Of a stretch of DNA of 14,701 nt, positions 1-6,548 are shown piece after piece. Position 1 is the stretch's first letter. Every line of letters starts with the position of its first letter. This DNA comes from an uncultured Ruminococcus sp. (GTDB lineage Bacteria; Bacillota; Clostridia; Oscillospirales; Ruminococcaceae), in NCBI GenBank assembly GCA_947175005.1, contig CAMWLD010000021.1, positions 1 to 14,701 on the forward strand, given 5' to 3'. Below the pieces are notes generated by a model. That model saw only the letters and a list, made by a program, of their open reading frames with translations. It made no database searches and was not told the origin of the DNA. The position numbers and the translations under genes were made by a program.

Positions 1-234
1 TTTGCCTTCTATACATCTTCCGCAATCTCCATGCCCTGTACGCTTTCTGACCAGTTCCTGCATTGCTGCGGATTCATTCGACAAAACAGGATCTAAATAT
101 TCATCATATTGAACGCATATTCGCATATTCCAATCGCCGTTTTCCGATTTACCGACCGAGCCCCACCGTTTTCCCTTATATTTACCGTTAATGTTTATCT
201 TGTTTTCTTTCAGCCATTCAAGAAATTCTTCCAT
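1..234 (-). CDS. Hypothetical protein, 5' part only
   Basis: An open frame of 78 codons starts at the ATG at 234 and runs off the window edge. A ribosome binding site (AAAGGA, 243-248 on the complement) lies about 8 nt before the start, which supports it. The visible part begins MEEFLEWLKENKININGKYK, is charged and has no signal peptide or membrane segment. Near the edge it carries a CGRC pair (CxxC) that could be half of a zinc site. I do not recognise the family. The gene sits directly downstream of the base-paired element at 253-360, which would form most of its leader. The rest of the gene is outside the window. Confidence 0.75.
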   Translation of the reverse strand, partial: MEEFLEWLKENKININGKYKGKRWGSVGKSENGDWNMRICVQYDEYLDPVLSNESAAMQELVRKRTGHGDCGRCIEGK

Positions 235-252
235 TATAAATATTCCTTTCTA

Positions 253-360
253 AGGAAACGCCGGTTAAATTGCTTTTAAAAATGGCTATGGGTGGCGGTA
301 TTTCCCACCGCCATGGTCATAAATGACCTCGGGGGAAATACCTTTAATCAGCAGTTTCCT
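253..360. repeat. Highly base-paired 108-bp intergenic element
   Basis: The ends are inverted repeats: AGGAAAC at 253-259 against GTTTCCT at 354-360. The pairing continues inward as GCCGGTTAAA (260-269) against TTTAATCAGC (343-352), with one bulge, one mismatch and one wobble. A second perfect 10-bp stem follows (GGTATTTCCC 297-306 with GGGAAATACC 333-342), enclosing GGTCAT/ATGACC (315-320 with 323-328). A competing hairpin, TGGCGGT/ACCGCCA (293-299 with 307-313), excludes the 10-bp stem. The element ends just before the ribosome binding site of the minus-strand gene at 234. It could be a structured mRNA leader or a short palindromic mobile element of MITE type; the sequence alone cannot decide. 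Confidence 0.6.
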
Positions 361-396
361 AAATATATATTCTTACCCGAAATATGCCGTAAACGC

Positions 397-434
397 AAAA
401 AAGAAGCCGATCGATCAATAAACAGTCGGCTTCT
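397..434 (-). terminator. Intrinsic terminator after tRNA-Thr
   Basis: A 9-bp perfect stem (AGAAGCCGA 402-410 with TCGGCTTCT 426-434) is followed on the minus strand by six U residues (complement of 397-402). It lies 13 nt past the tRNA 3' end and ends that transcript. Confidence 0.85.
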
Positions 435-447
435 CTCGTCATTATTA

Positions 448-523
448 TGGAGCTGGAAACGTGACTTGAACACGCGACCTGCGCATTACGAATGCGCTGC
501 TCTACCAACTGAGCTATTCCAGC
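448..523 (-). tRNA. tRNA-Thr (anticodon CGU)
   Basis: Read on the minus strand this is a complete 76-nt cloverleaf. The acceptor stem is GCTGGAA paired with TTCCAGC, discriminator base T, and CCA is encoded. The D arm (AGCTCAGTTGGTAGAGC) and the T arm with a GTTCAAGTC loop are standard. The anticodon stem GCGCA/TGCGC encloses the loop TTCGTAA, giving anticodon CGU, which reads the threonine codon ACG. It appears to be a single-gene unit with its own promoter (678-706) and terminator (397-434). Confidence 0.95.
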
Positions 524-677
524 AAATTGAATTGTAAATTTTATTTGAACGAGCTGTTGAAATTTTCTTGAGATTTTTCCGCTGCCCATTCACCGTTATC
601 CTTGTAATTGCCGAAAAAACGCTGATCTATGGGAAAAAACTCGGAAATTGTTTCCGTTCAAAATCAAGTATATATAC

Positions 678-706
678 ATTATACATTAAAATTCCCCGAT
701 TGTCAA
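678..706 (-). promoter_or_regulatory. Perfect sigma-A promoter for tRNA-Thr
   Basis: On the minus strand TTGACA (complement of 701-706) is separated by 17 nt from TATAAT (complement of 678-683). Both boxes and the spacer are consensus. Predicted transcription starts near 671, about 150 nt before the mature tRNA, so a long 5' leader must be removed. The promoter diverges from the one at 740-768. Confidence 0.85.
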
Positions 707-739
707 GAGAAATTTATAAAAAATTATTATAAAAAAAGT

Positions 740-768
740 TTGAATTTTGTCGGAAAGTGTGATATAAT
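740..768 (+). promoter_or_regulatory. Sigma-A promoter of the 816 gene
   Basis: TTGAAT (740-745), a 17-nt spacer, then TATAAT (763-768). It lies about 48 nt upstream of the start at 816 and probably drives the two signal-peptidase-like genes and guaD, unless the hairpin at 1415-1442 stops transcription first. Confidence 0.8.
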
Positions 769-815
769 GTTATTGTGGAAAAAATTTAGGAGCTTGAATA
801 CAATTCGGAGGATAT

Positions 816-1349
816 ATGTCTGATCGTAATGCAAATTATGCCGGAATTATGGAATGCGCTGCAATTATCTTTCTTGCCGTTCTGTTAGGCTGTATGCTTT
901 TTCTCCGTTTTTCATTTAACGAAAAGGATGCAGCACCCAAAATTTTCGGGTTTACCGTATATCAGACTCACAGCTTATATATGGAACCGAAAATTCCCAA
1001 CGGTACGGTCATTCTGGCAAAGGAGACGGAAACCGGCAGCATATCGAGGGGCAGCGTGGTGTTGTGCAGGCTTGAAGAAGCTGTGGTGCTTACGAGAGTT
1101 GTCGGGGTGGAAAACGAAAACGGCATAATGACTTACGAGGTGCAGTTTGATAATGGTGCCGACTCTTTTAAAATATCCGAGGAAAGCATTATGGCAAAAG
1201 CTGTTGGGCAAAGCGCACAAGCGGGCAGTGTGCTGGGTTTTGTTGATTCAGCGTCGGGCAATTTGTGTATGATCTTAATTTTCTTCCTCATTTTATTTGT
1301 TTTCGGTATGCGAATAAGACGAAAAAGTCTTGAATCCGTGACAGAATAG
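816..1349 (+). CDS. SipW/Sec11-like membrane protein, catalytically inactive
   Basis: This 177-aa protein has the layout of the S26B signal peptidases (SipW/Sec11): an N-terminal membrane segment (about 10-34), an extracytoplasmic beta domain, and a C-terminal membrane segment (about 148-166) ending in RIRRK. The MEP box is at 56-58, but the nucleophile position just before it, normally Ser (SGSMEP), is Tyr55 (THSLYMEP). The HR box has become VLTRVV, so the catalytic His position is Thr93. The Asp-region residue (Asp112) remains. Proteolysis is therefore unlikely; a scaffold or binding role is inference. Start: ATG 816, with GGAGGA at 807-812. It is a clear paralog of the next gene, with conserved blocks at identical positions. 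Confidence 0.85.
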   Translation: MSDRNANYAGIMECAAIIFLAVLLGCMLFLRFSFNEKDAAPKIFGFTVYQTHSLYMEPKIPNGTVILAKETETGSISRGSVVLCRLEEAVVLTRVVGVENENGIMTYEVQFDNGADSFKISEESIMAKAVGQSAQAGSVLGFVDSASGNLCMILIFFLILFVFGMRIRRKSLESVTE

Positions 1350-1351
1350 TT

Positions 1352-1381
1352 TTATAACGCTGTTATTTATAACAATGTTAT
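1352..1381. promoter_or_regulatory. Two adjacent 15-bp palindromes, candidate operator
   Basis: TTATAACGCTGTTAT (1352-1366) is followed directly by TTATAACAATGTTAT (1367-1381). Each contains the dyad ATAAC-N3-GTTAT, and the two copies are exactly adjacent. They lie immediately after the stop codon of the 816 gene and 108 nt before the next start. This is typical of a tandem dimer-binding site, but no cognate regulator is evident; small RNA hairpins are the alternative. Confidence 0.5.
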
Positions 1382-1414
1382 CGGGAAGCCGCAATGCCGT
1401 TTTCGGGCATTGGA

Positions 1415-1442
1415 GCTTTGCGCTTTTGAGCAGAGCATTTTT
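1415..1442 (+). terminator. Terminator-like hairpin between the paralogs
   Basis: GCTTTGC (1415-1421) pairs with GCAGAGC (1430-1436) with one G-U pair, followed by ATTTTT (1437-1442). A second hairpin, CAATGCC/GGCATTG (1392-1398 with 1406-1412), lies just before it. It could partly terminate transcription between 816 and 1489, lowering expression of the second paralog and guaD. No strong separate promoter for 1489 was seen. Confidence 0.5.
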
Positions 1443-1488
1443 ACAAAATATGTATTGATTGATTTTTAAATATATTTCGGAGGGCGTT

Positions 1489-2850
1489 ATGTCTAATAAT
1501 AAAAAGAAGATCGCAAATATTATTGAGGGCGTTGTTATTGCTATTCTGATAGCGCTTATAGGCAGTATGCTGTTTCTGTACTTTTCCTTTGGGGAGAAGG
1601 GGGCTGCGCCGAAGGTTTTCGGTTACACCATTTACCACACCCATGCTACGAACATGGAGCCGAAGATCCCTGCGGGTACGGTCATTTTTGCCAAGGAGTC
1701 GGAGATCGACAATATAAAAGCGGGCAGCGTTGTGCTCTGCAATATTGATGATAGGACTGTGCTTACGCGAGTGGTGCAGCTGGTGAACGAAAACGGCGTT
1801 ATGTCCTATGTGGTGCGGTTTGATACTGCAAGCGAGGATATTACATATAAGATTCCTCGTGAAAGTGTTATTGCAAGGGCTGTGCGGCAGGATGAGCATA
1901 TGGGTGCGCTTCTTGATTTTGCCACATCTACCAAGGGGATCATGATAGTGATTATTATCCCCAGCTTTATTATAATAGTGTTCCAGATAATCCGCATTGT
2001 GAATGCAAAGCGGGTCGAGGAGGACGCATATTCCCTTGACGATCTGGATGAGATAATGCTTGACCATGATGACGATACAGCCGATTCGTTTTTTAGCGAG
2101 CCGGAGGTAAAGCAGCCTGCGGCAGCACCCCCGAAGCCTGAGCCGGAGGCTGTTATAAGAATAGTACGGGACGACAGTGCGGAGCCGGAGGTAAAATTTG
2201 CGGGAGACGCTCCCAGGCAGGTGCTAAGTGTTGACAAAAACGGCAAGGCGGAGCTTAAATTCACCGAGGTGGATAAGTCGCAGCTTTTCACATATGATAA
2301 TCTCGAAATAACGGGCGGGAAAAGGGAAGAGCCTGCAAATGCCGAAAGTGCGCGGATAGATCTTCAGAAGGAGAGCAGACCAAAGGAAAGCGTTCCCAAT
2401 TTTATGAGCAATGTGCTGCCGGAGAAAATAGCAGTGGCGGCGGGAAATGTGGGGCAGTCCGTAAATGAAACGCCTGCGCCCAAGGCTGTGAAAAGGCCTG
2501 TGAGAAAAGCAGCGGTAAGCGGAGATAATGGGGAGAAAATGGCATTTACCTCAAATTCGTTTGCTTCAAACACATCTGCTGCAAATACAGCTGTCGAAAA
2601 TGCCGCCGCTAATGCAGCAGCTGCATCAGCAAGTGCGCCTGCGGGCAATAATGCCGACAGGGCAGCTTCTCCCGCTCCTGCGGTTGTAAGGACAAGAGAG
2701 GAAAGGGCGGCAGCAAGCGCTGCACAGGCCATTCCCGCAAAGGCTGTAGTTCCCAAGGAAAAGCTTGCGCCGCCTCCCAAAAAGAGCAATGGCAAGACCA
2801 TAAGCGAGCTTATGAGCATAATAGACGCAGAGGAGTCAAAGCTTAAATGA
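1489..2850 (+). CDS. SipW/Sec11-like pseudo-peptidase with long cytosolic tail
   Basis: This 453-aa protein starts at ATG 1489, with GGAGGG at 1479-1484; an in-frame TTG at 1459 lacks a ribosome binding site. Residues 11-34 and about 150-172 are membrane segments around a SipW/Sec11-type domain. As in the 816 paralog, the nucleophile is replaced (ATNMEP, Asn55) and the catalytic His is replaced (VLTRVV, Thr93), while Asp112 remains. Residues 173-453 form an acidic, then Ala/Pro-rich, probably disordered cytosolic tail. It ends in a more ordered-looking, predicted helical segment (KTISELMSIIDAEESKLK), possibly a docking motif. The stop overlaps the next start (ATGA), so translation is probably coupled to the deaminase. 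I infer a sensor, scaffold or anchor, not an active peptidase. Confidence 0.85.
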   Translation: MSNNKKKIANIIEGVVIAILIALIGSMLFLYFSFGEKGAAPKVFGYTIYHTHATNMEPKIPAGTVIFAKESEIDNIKAGSVVLCNIDDRTVLTRVVQLVNENGVMSYVVRFDTASEDITYKIPRESVIARAVRQDEHMGALLDFATSTKGIMIVIIIPSFIIIVFQIIRIVNAKRVEEDAYSLDDLDEIMLDHDDDTADSFFSEPEVKQPAAAPPKPEPEAVIRIVRDDSAEPEVKFAGDAPRQVLSVDKNGKAELKFTEVDKSQLFTYDNLEITGGKREEPANAESARIDLQKESRPKESVPNFMSNVLPEKIAVAAGNVGQSVNETPAPKAVKRPVRKAAVSGDNGEKMAFTSNSFASNTSAANTAVENAAANAAAASASAPAGNNADRAASPAPAVVRTREERAAASAAQAIPAKAVVPKEKLAPPPKKSNGKTISELMSIIDAEESKLK

Positions 2851-3290
2851 ATTATATGAAAATTGCTGTTGATGAGGCAATAGAGGGCATAGCAAAAGGC
2901 GAGGGAGGTCCTTTCGGGGCTGTGGTGGTAAGGGACGGCAGGGTGATAGGCAGGGGACACAACCGTGTGCTTGCCGACTGCGACCCCACTATGCACGGAG
3001 AGGTGGCTGCCATAAGAGACGCATGCAAGGCAGAGGGTGTTCACAGTCTGAAAGGGGCGGTTCTGTACACTACTGCGTATCCTTGTCCTATGTGCATGTG
3101 CGCCGCCATGTGGGCGAATATTGACAAGATAGTTTACGGGTGCACTGCCGAGGATACGGCGGAGATAGGCTTCCGTGATGAGGATTTCTACAGCGCTTTC
3201 GGGTCGGGGGATTTTCCCTGTACCTTGGTTTGCGAGGGCAGGGAGGAATGCCTGGAGGTGTTCGGGGAGTATAAGGGGAAAATTTATTGA
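2847..3290 (+). CDS. guaD: Guanine deaminase
   Basis: This 147-aa protein belongs to the cytidine-deaminase fold and resembles the small bacterial guanine deaminases, which hydrolyse guanine to xanthine and ammonia in purine salvage or catabolism. Zinc ligands are His50, Cys80 and Cys83 (PCPMC), and Glu52 in the HGE motif is the proton shuttle. GGPFGAVVVRDG and CDPTMHGEVAAIRDAC match that family, as do the IGFRDEDFY stretch and the C-terminal Tyr, which in the Bacillus enzyme completes the neighbouring active site. Most relatives have HAE rather than HGE. Its ATG overlaps the upstream stop (ATGA), with AGGAG at 2831-2835. A tRNA-adenosine deaminase is less likely because the tail differs. Cytosolic homodimer. 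Confidence 0.85.
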   Translation: MNYMKIAVDEAIEGIAKGEGGPFGAVVVRDGRVIGRGHNRVLADCDPTMHGEVAAIRDACKAEGVHSLKGAVLYTTAYPCPMCMCAAMWANIDKIVYGCTAEDTAEIGFRDEDFYSAFGSGDFPCTLVCEGREECLEVFGEYKGKIY

Positions 3291-3325
3291 TAGAGTGTAA
3301 CAATTGCATATAATGATAATGAAAA

Positions 3326-3355
3326 TTCCCTGCCGGATTTTATTTCGGCAGGGAA
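3326..3355. terminator. Bidirectional hairpin between convergent genes
   Basis: TTCCCTGCCG (3326-3335) pairs perfectly with CGGCAGGGAA (3346-3355) around a 10-nt loop. On the minus strand the stem is followed by TTTTC; on the plus strand by an A-rich stretch. It lies between guaD and the convergent gene ending at 3387, so it probably ends the minus transcript and perhaps the plus one. Confidence 0.65.
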
Positions 3356-3386
3356 AATGTAAAATCTAATTGCACAGCGCATTTAT

Positions 3387-3584
3387 CTATTTGGTTTTAG
3401 GAAAAGACTGCGTGGTTACATATTTATTCTTGTATTCCGTAATGCTGTGTTTGTTTGCTCCGTTGTCTGTGCTTACGGTTACGACTTTTCGCCCGCTCGG
3501 TGTGATTTTGGCGTGCATTTCGTCCCCGGGCTTATTTAGAATATTTCCTAAACCACCTGTCATAGCTGCTAAATTATTTTTCAT
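3387..3584 (-). CDS. Small protein of unknown function (65 aa)
   Basis: The ATG at 3584 has a good ribosome binding site (AAAGGAG) directly upstream. The frame is open further back, but those codons overlap the gene at 3622 and are not needed. The protein begins MKNNLAAMTGGLGNILNKPG and continues as a basic, Thr/Ser/Asn-rich stretch that could fold as a small beta unit (KITPSGRKVVTVSTDNG). It has no membrane segment and no cysteine. It is the second gene of a two-gene unit, 37 nt after the 3622-3984 gene, under the promoter at 4045-4073. I do not recognise the family. The N-terminal GG-containing stretch resembles a leader peptide only superficially. Confidence 0.7.
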   Translation of the reverse strand: MKNNLAAMTGGLGNILNKPGDEMHAKITPSGRKVVTVSTDNGANKHSITEYKNKYVTTQSFPKTK

Positions 3585-3621
3585 GCTGTTTTCTCCTTTA
3601 CTGTAGAATTTAATATTCGGG

Positions 3622-3984
3622 TTAAGCCTGTTTTGCAAAGTCGTTGGCAATTGCCCAGCCAACTGCCTCGGTAATGCCTGCGGCAGTTGTTGCATTAATT
3701 GCGTTGCCGATTACAGGAATCCATCCGATCAAAACCTGTGAGAGTGTTCTTCCTGCTAATGCCGCTAATTGAGAGGCAACAAGAGATTTAGCAAATGCTT
3801 CGGTTATTTCCTGGTCGAAAACCCTGCCCAAGCCTACTACCATTGTGATTTGGATAGGCGTTATTATGGCGTTGTCCGAGCCGGGCAGCTGGGCTAAGCC
3901 CAAACCTACCCCTCCGGCAGCTGCCGAGGCAGCGTGTATTATTGCATGACATTTTGACCTTTCTTCATCTGACATATAGCTCAT
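3622..3984 (-). CDS. Small Gly/Ala-rich DUF697-like protein
   Basis: This 120-aa protein starts at ATG 3984 or at the in-frame ATG 3975; the ribosome binding site (GAAAGTGA) is weak and distant. After a short polar start it has HAIIHAASAAAGGVGLGLAQ, the PGSDNAIITPIQITMVVGLG stretch, and a second hydrophobic hairpin, VLIGWIPVIGNAINATTAAG, ending in a helix with GWAIANDF. The IIHA...P.sD...iTpiQ...v..lG..f pattern and the IPvIGN..NA.TAAGiTEavGWAia end resemble the DUF697 domain, here as a free-standing unit. It probably associates with membrane. It is first in a unit with the 65-aa gene and divergent from the XRE regulator. Function unknown; small toxic or membrane-stress protein is speculation. 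Confidence 0.75.
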   Translation of the reverse strand: MSYMSDEERSKCHAIIHAASAAAGGVGLGLAQLPGSDNAIITPIQITMVVGLGRVFDQEITEAFAKSLVASQLAALAGRTLSQVLIGWIPVIGNAINATTAAGITEAVGWAIANDFAKQA

Positions 3985-4044
3985 AATGTATCATTCACTT
4001 TCGTTGATTATTAAATTTTATTGGAAGATTTTTCCTGTAATTAT

Positions 4045-4073
4045 ATTATAACTCAAAACTTCGAGTTTGTCAA
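4045..4073 (-). promoter_or_regulatory. Perfect sigma-A promoter with internal dyad
   Basis: On the minus strand TTGACA (complement of 4068-4073), a 17-nt spacer and TATAAT (complement of 4045-4050) form a full consensus promoter for the 3984 and 3584 genes. The spacer holds inverted half-sites AACTC (4050-4054) and GAGTT (4063-4067), where a bound repressor would block RNA polymerase. The divergent XRE protein is the natural candidate. The promoter is inferred from sequence; operator function is a hypothesis. Confidence 0.75.
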
Positions 4074-4101
4074 GCAAATTAAGTAGAATTTTAGACTTTT
4101 G

Positions 4102-4113
4102 TGTAATATTACA
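4102..4113. promoter_or_regulatory. 12-bp palindrome before the XRE gene
   Basis: TGTAATATTACA is a perfect palindrome ending 7 nt before the AGGAGG of the regulator gene. The central TAATAT could also serve as a -10 box, but no good -35 is seen. It is a plausible autoregulatory operator; its half-sites differ from those in the opposite promoter. Confidence 0.45.
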
Positions 4114-4133
4114 AAAAATAAGGAGGCATTTTG

Positions 4134-4463
4134 TTGGATTTTTACGAAAGATTACGGCAACTATGCGGCGAACAAAATACAACTGTAACAAAAATGCTTC
4201 ACGAAGTTGGTTTAAGCAGTGCAAATACAGGATATTGGAAAAAGGGTCAGCTACCAAAAGGAGACGCATTGCTGAAAATTTCCGATTATCTTCATGTTTC
4301 TATTGATCTGCTCCTAACCGGAAAAATTTTATCGGATTTGAATGAGGACGAAATAAGATTGGTTGAAATATATCGCTCCGTTCCCGAAAAAGCTCAATAT
4401 AAAGTATTATGTGACTTTGAAAATGCTTGTCAAAAGGAAATTGAAAAATTGAAACGTAAATAG
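4134..4463 (+). CDS. XRE-family helix-turn-helix regulator
   Basis: This 109-aa protein has a lambda-repressor-type DNA-binding domain in about residues 1-63. Recognisable features are the N-terminal helix FYERLRQLCGEQ, the HTH with SSANTGYWKKGQLPKGDALL, and the closing YLHVSIDLLLTGK. A charged helical C-terminus (about 64-109) probably dimerises it. No ATG is available. TTG at 4134 is preferred because AGGAGG (4121-4126) lies 7 nt upstream; TTG at 4131 would leave only 4 nt. It is divergent from the two small genes at 3387-3984, and dyads in the shared region suggest it represses them and itself. Confidence 0.88.
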   Translation: MDFYERLRQLCGEQNTTVTKMLHEVGLSSANTGYWKKGQLPKGDALLKISDYLHVSIDLLLTGKILSDLNEDEIRLVEIYRSVPEKAQYKVLCDFENACQKEIEKLKRK

Positions 4464-4481
4464 ATTTATTAATAAATATAA

Positions 4482-4517
4482 ATGATCCCCTGCCGATAGT
4501 CACCGACAGGGGATCAT
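4482..4517. terminator. Bidirectional terminator between XRE gene and chemoreceptor
   Basis: ATGATCCCCTG (4482-4492) pairs perfectly with CAGGGGATCAT (4507-4517). The flanks are AT-rich on both sides, but neither has a long U run. It lies between two convergent genes. Confidence 0.7.
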
Positions 4518-4558
4518 GCTTTATAACAATTATTACGATAGAAGTAACAGGCAGTGCA

Positions 4559-6484
4559 TTATACCTTGAATATTGCGATCTTCTGCCGCAAAGCGGAAGC
4601 CTGGCCGTTAAGCTGCTCGCAGCTTGCGGCGCTCTCTTCCGCAGTGGCGGTGTTCTGACGGATAACAACGGAAATGCTGTCTATCTCCGTCTTTACCTGC
4701 TGCACCGACTCGGACTGCTTGCTGGTCTGTGCGGCTATGTTCTTTATAAGTTCGTTGGTCTCGTTGGTTATCTCGATAACCTGCGTCATAGCCTCCGCCG
4801 TGCTGTGGGCTATAGCCGAGCCGTTGTTGACTGCCTCGATACAGCTGCTGATAAGAGAGGATGTGCTGCTGGCTGCCTCTGCCGATTTTGTGGCAAGGTT
4901 ACGTACCTCGTCGGCAACCACCGCAAAGCCCTTGCCCGCAGCGCCTGCCCTTGCTGCCTCAACTGCTGCGTTAAGGGCAAGGATATTGGTCTGGAATGCT
5001 ATATCCTCAATTGTCTTGATTATCTTGCTGATACTGTCTGCGCTGCTCTGAATGTTATCCATAGCCGCAAGCATATCCTTGACCTGATTGTTCTGCATAT
5101 TGACCATTTGCAGGGAATTGTTGGAAAGCTCCTGCGCCTTTTCGGAATTCTGCGCGTTGAGCATGATATTGTTCGTAATTGCTTCCACCGAAGCCGAAAG
5201 CTCCTCTGCGGAAGACGCCTGCTTTGTGCTGCCCTCGGCAAGCATTGACGAGCCTGTAGAGATCATCTGCGAGCCGCTTAGTACCTCGTCCGCTGAGGCG
5301 TTTATTCCCTTGATAACGTCCTTCATGCGTTTATTGAGGGCTGCCGCCGACTGCTCTATACCTTCAAAATTTCCCTTGTATTCCAGCTGTGAGCGGTAGA
5401 TAAAGTTGCCCTTGGACATTTCCTGCATAAGTGTGGTAATGTCGGAAATATATTCGCTCAAGGTGAACATAGCCTCCGACAATGCCCCAGCAACATCGCC
5501 TATCTCATTATTGGGCATTTTAAGATTTGTTCTGTTGGATTTAAGGTTGCCCGCTGCCATATTGGTAGCCATAGTCCTTACTGCGGTCACAGGGGTAACT
5601 ATCTGCTTTACAATGAATACCGCCATAAATCCACCGGAAAGGAGCATTATAACAACGCCTATGATAATACCGTCCGTTACGGCGCTTTTTCTGCTCTCGA
5701 GAACGCTTGTCATAGGTGCGCCTGTGAAGTAAGCTCCTAGTATAGTGCCATTCTCATCATAAAGGGGAGTGTATGTAGCCATATAGTTTGAGCCAAGTAT
5801 CACAGTGTCCTGCTGATAGAAATTTCCCTTTTTGACTACGGTTTCGTAAATGCTGTCGTTCATGGTAGTGCCCACAGCCCTTTCGCCGCTGGACTGGATA
5901 ATGGATGTGGAAATACGTGTATTATCGCAGAAAAGGGTCGCCTGGCTGCCTGTCTGCTCGTGTACCGAATCAACGATACTGTTGTCGGTATAGTCATAGC
6001 CTGTAAGTATCAGAGAACCCTCATCGTCTACGGTAATGGTCCTGTAGTACATATAACATTTGCTGTCGGTAAAGAGTCCGTTTTTGCGCGTTGCAAAAGC
6101 GTCGGATATACTCGAATCGGAAATGTTACAGTTGGTTGTTTTCATTACTATATTTCCCTGCGAATCGGCAAATACTGCAAAAATGCCCTCGGATTTTTCC
6201 AGCGCCTCCCATCTGGTGGCTATGGAAGCCGTGTCGCCGCCGGCTATTGCCTCTGTAAATACCTCGTCAAGGTCGATAATGTTCCCGACGGACCTTGTTT
6301 CGTCCTGCACCGATTCAATGTCGTGTTCAAGCACTCCCGAGGCTATTGTTGCGGATTCCTTCAGGTTATCCGTCATTGCATTTGAAAACAGCACGCAAAG
6401 GGACGCCGTAACAATAACAATAGCTGCCAGCAGCAGTGCAAACACCGCTAAAATTGTTGTCTTGCCTATCTTTCCTATTCTCAT
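4559..6484 (-). CDS. Methyl-accepting chemotaxis protein with Cache-type sensor
   Basis: This 641-aa transmembrane chemoreceptor signals to CheA/CheW. Order of parts: membrane segment 1 (about 9-33); an extracytoplasmic sensor of about 235 residues whose distal part ([20 protein letters not shown], then [20 protein letters not shown]) is typical of Cache domains; membrane segment 2 (about 272-295); a HAMP linker (about 296-350); and a long coiled-coil signalling domain. The kinase-contact tip is intact ([20 protein letters not shown] and [15 protein letters not shown], about 493-530). No C-terminal CheR-docking pentapeptide is seen; the protein ends IAIFKV. AAAGGA precedes ATG 6484. No other chemotaxis or flagellar gene lies in the window. 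The ligand cannot be told from sequence, though small carboxylates are common for such domains. Confidence 0.93.
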   Translation of the reverse strand: MRIGKIGKTTILAVFALLLAAIVIVTASLCVLFSNAMTDNLKESATIASGVLEHDIESVQDETRSVGNIIDLDEVFTEAIAGGDTASIATRWEALEKSEGIFAVFADSQGNIVMKTTNCNISDSSISDAFATRKNGLFTDSKCYMYYRTITVDDEGSLILTGYDYTDNSIVDSVHEQTGSQATLFCDNTRISTSIIQSSGERAVGTTMNDSIYETVVKKGNFYQQDTVILGSNYMATYTPLYDENGTILGAYFTGAPMTSVLESRKSAVTDGIIIGVVIMLLSGGFMAVFIVKQIVTPVTAVRTMATNMAAGNLKSNRTNLKMPNNEIGDVAGALSEAMFTLSEYISDITTLMQEMSKGNFIYRSQLEYKGNFEGIEQSAAALNKRMKDVIKGINASADEVLSGSQMISTGSSMLAEGSTKQASSAEELSASVEAITNNIMLNAQNSEKAQELSNNSLQMVNMQNNQVKDMLAAMDNIQSSADSISKIIKTIEDIAFQTNILALNAAVEAARAGAAGKGFAVVADEVRNLATKSAEAASSTSSLISSCIEAVNNGSAIAHSTAEAMTQVIEITNETNELIKNIAAQTSKQSESVQQVKTEIDSISVVIRQNTATAEESAASCEQLNGQASALRQKIAIFKV

Positions 6485-6548
6485 GATATATGTTTCCTTT
6501 CTCTGAATAAGGGTTTTGCGGTTTTATCGCAGCCGGACATTACCCGCA

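Noticed and set aside
292..589. Open frames on both strands over the tRNA (81 and 76 aa)
   Set aside because: They cover the tRNA-Thr gene and its terminator and lack ribosome binding sites.
541..657. 38-codon minus-strand frame with protein-like composition
   Set aside because: It has no ATG, GTG or TTG and no ribosome binding site; at most a relic, noted as part of the tRNA leader.
629..823. Plus-strand 64-aa frame
   Set aside because: It spans both divergent promoters and has no ribosome binding site.
1441..3044. Large minus-strand frames opposite the 1489 and 2847 genes
   Set aside because: They are antisense shadows of well-supported coding sequence with no start signals.
4674..6506. 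Plus-strand frames opposite the chemoreceptor
   Set aside because: Shadows of the 641-aa gene, without ribosome binding sites or family resemblance.
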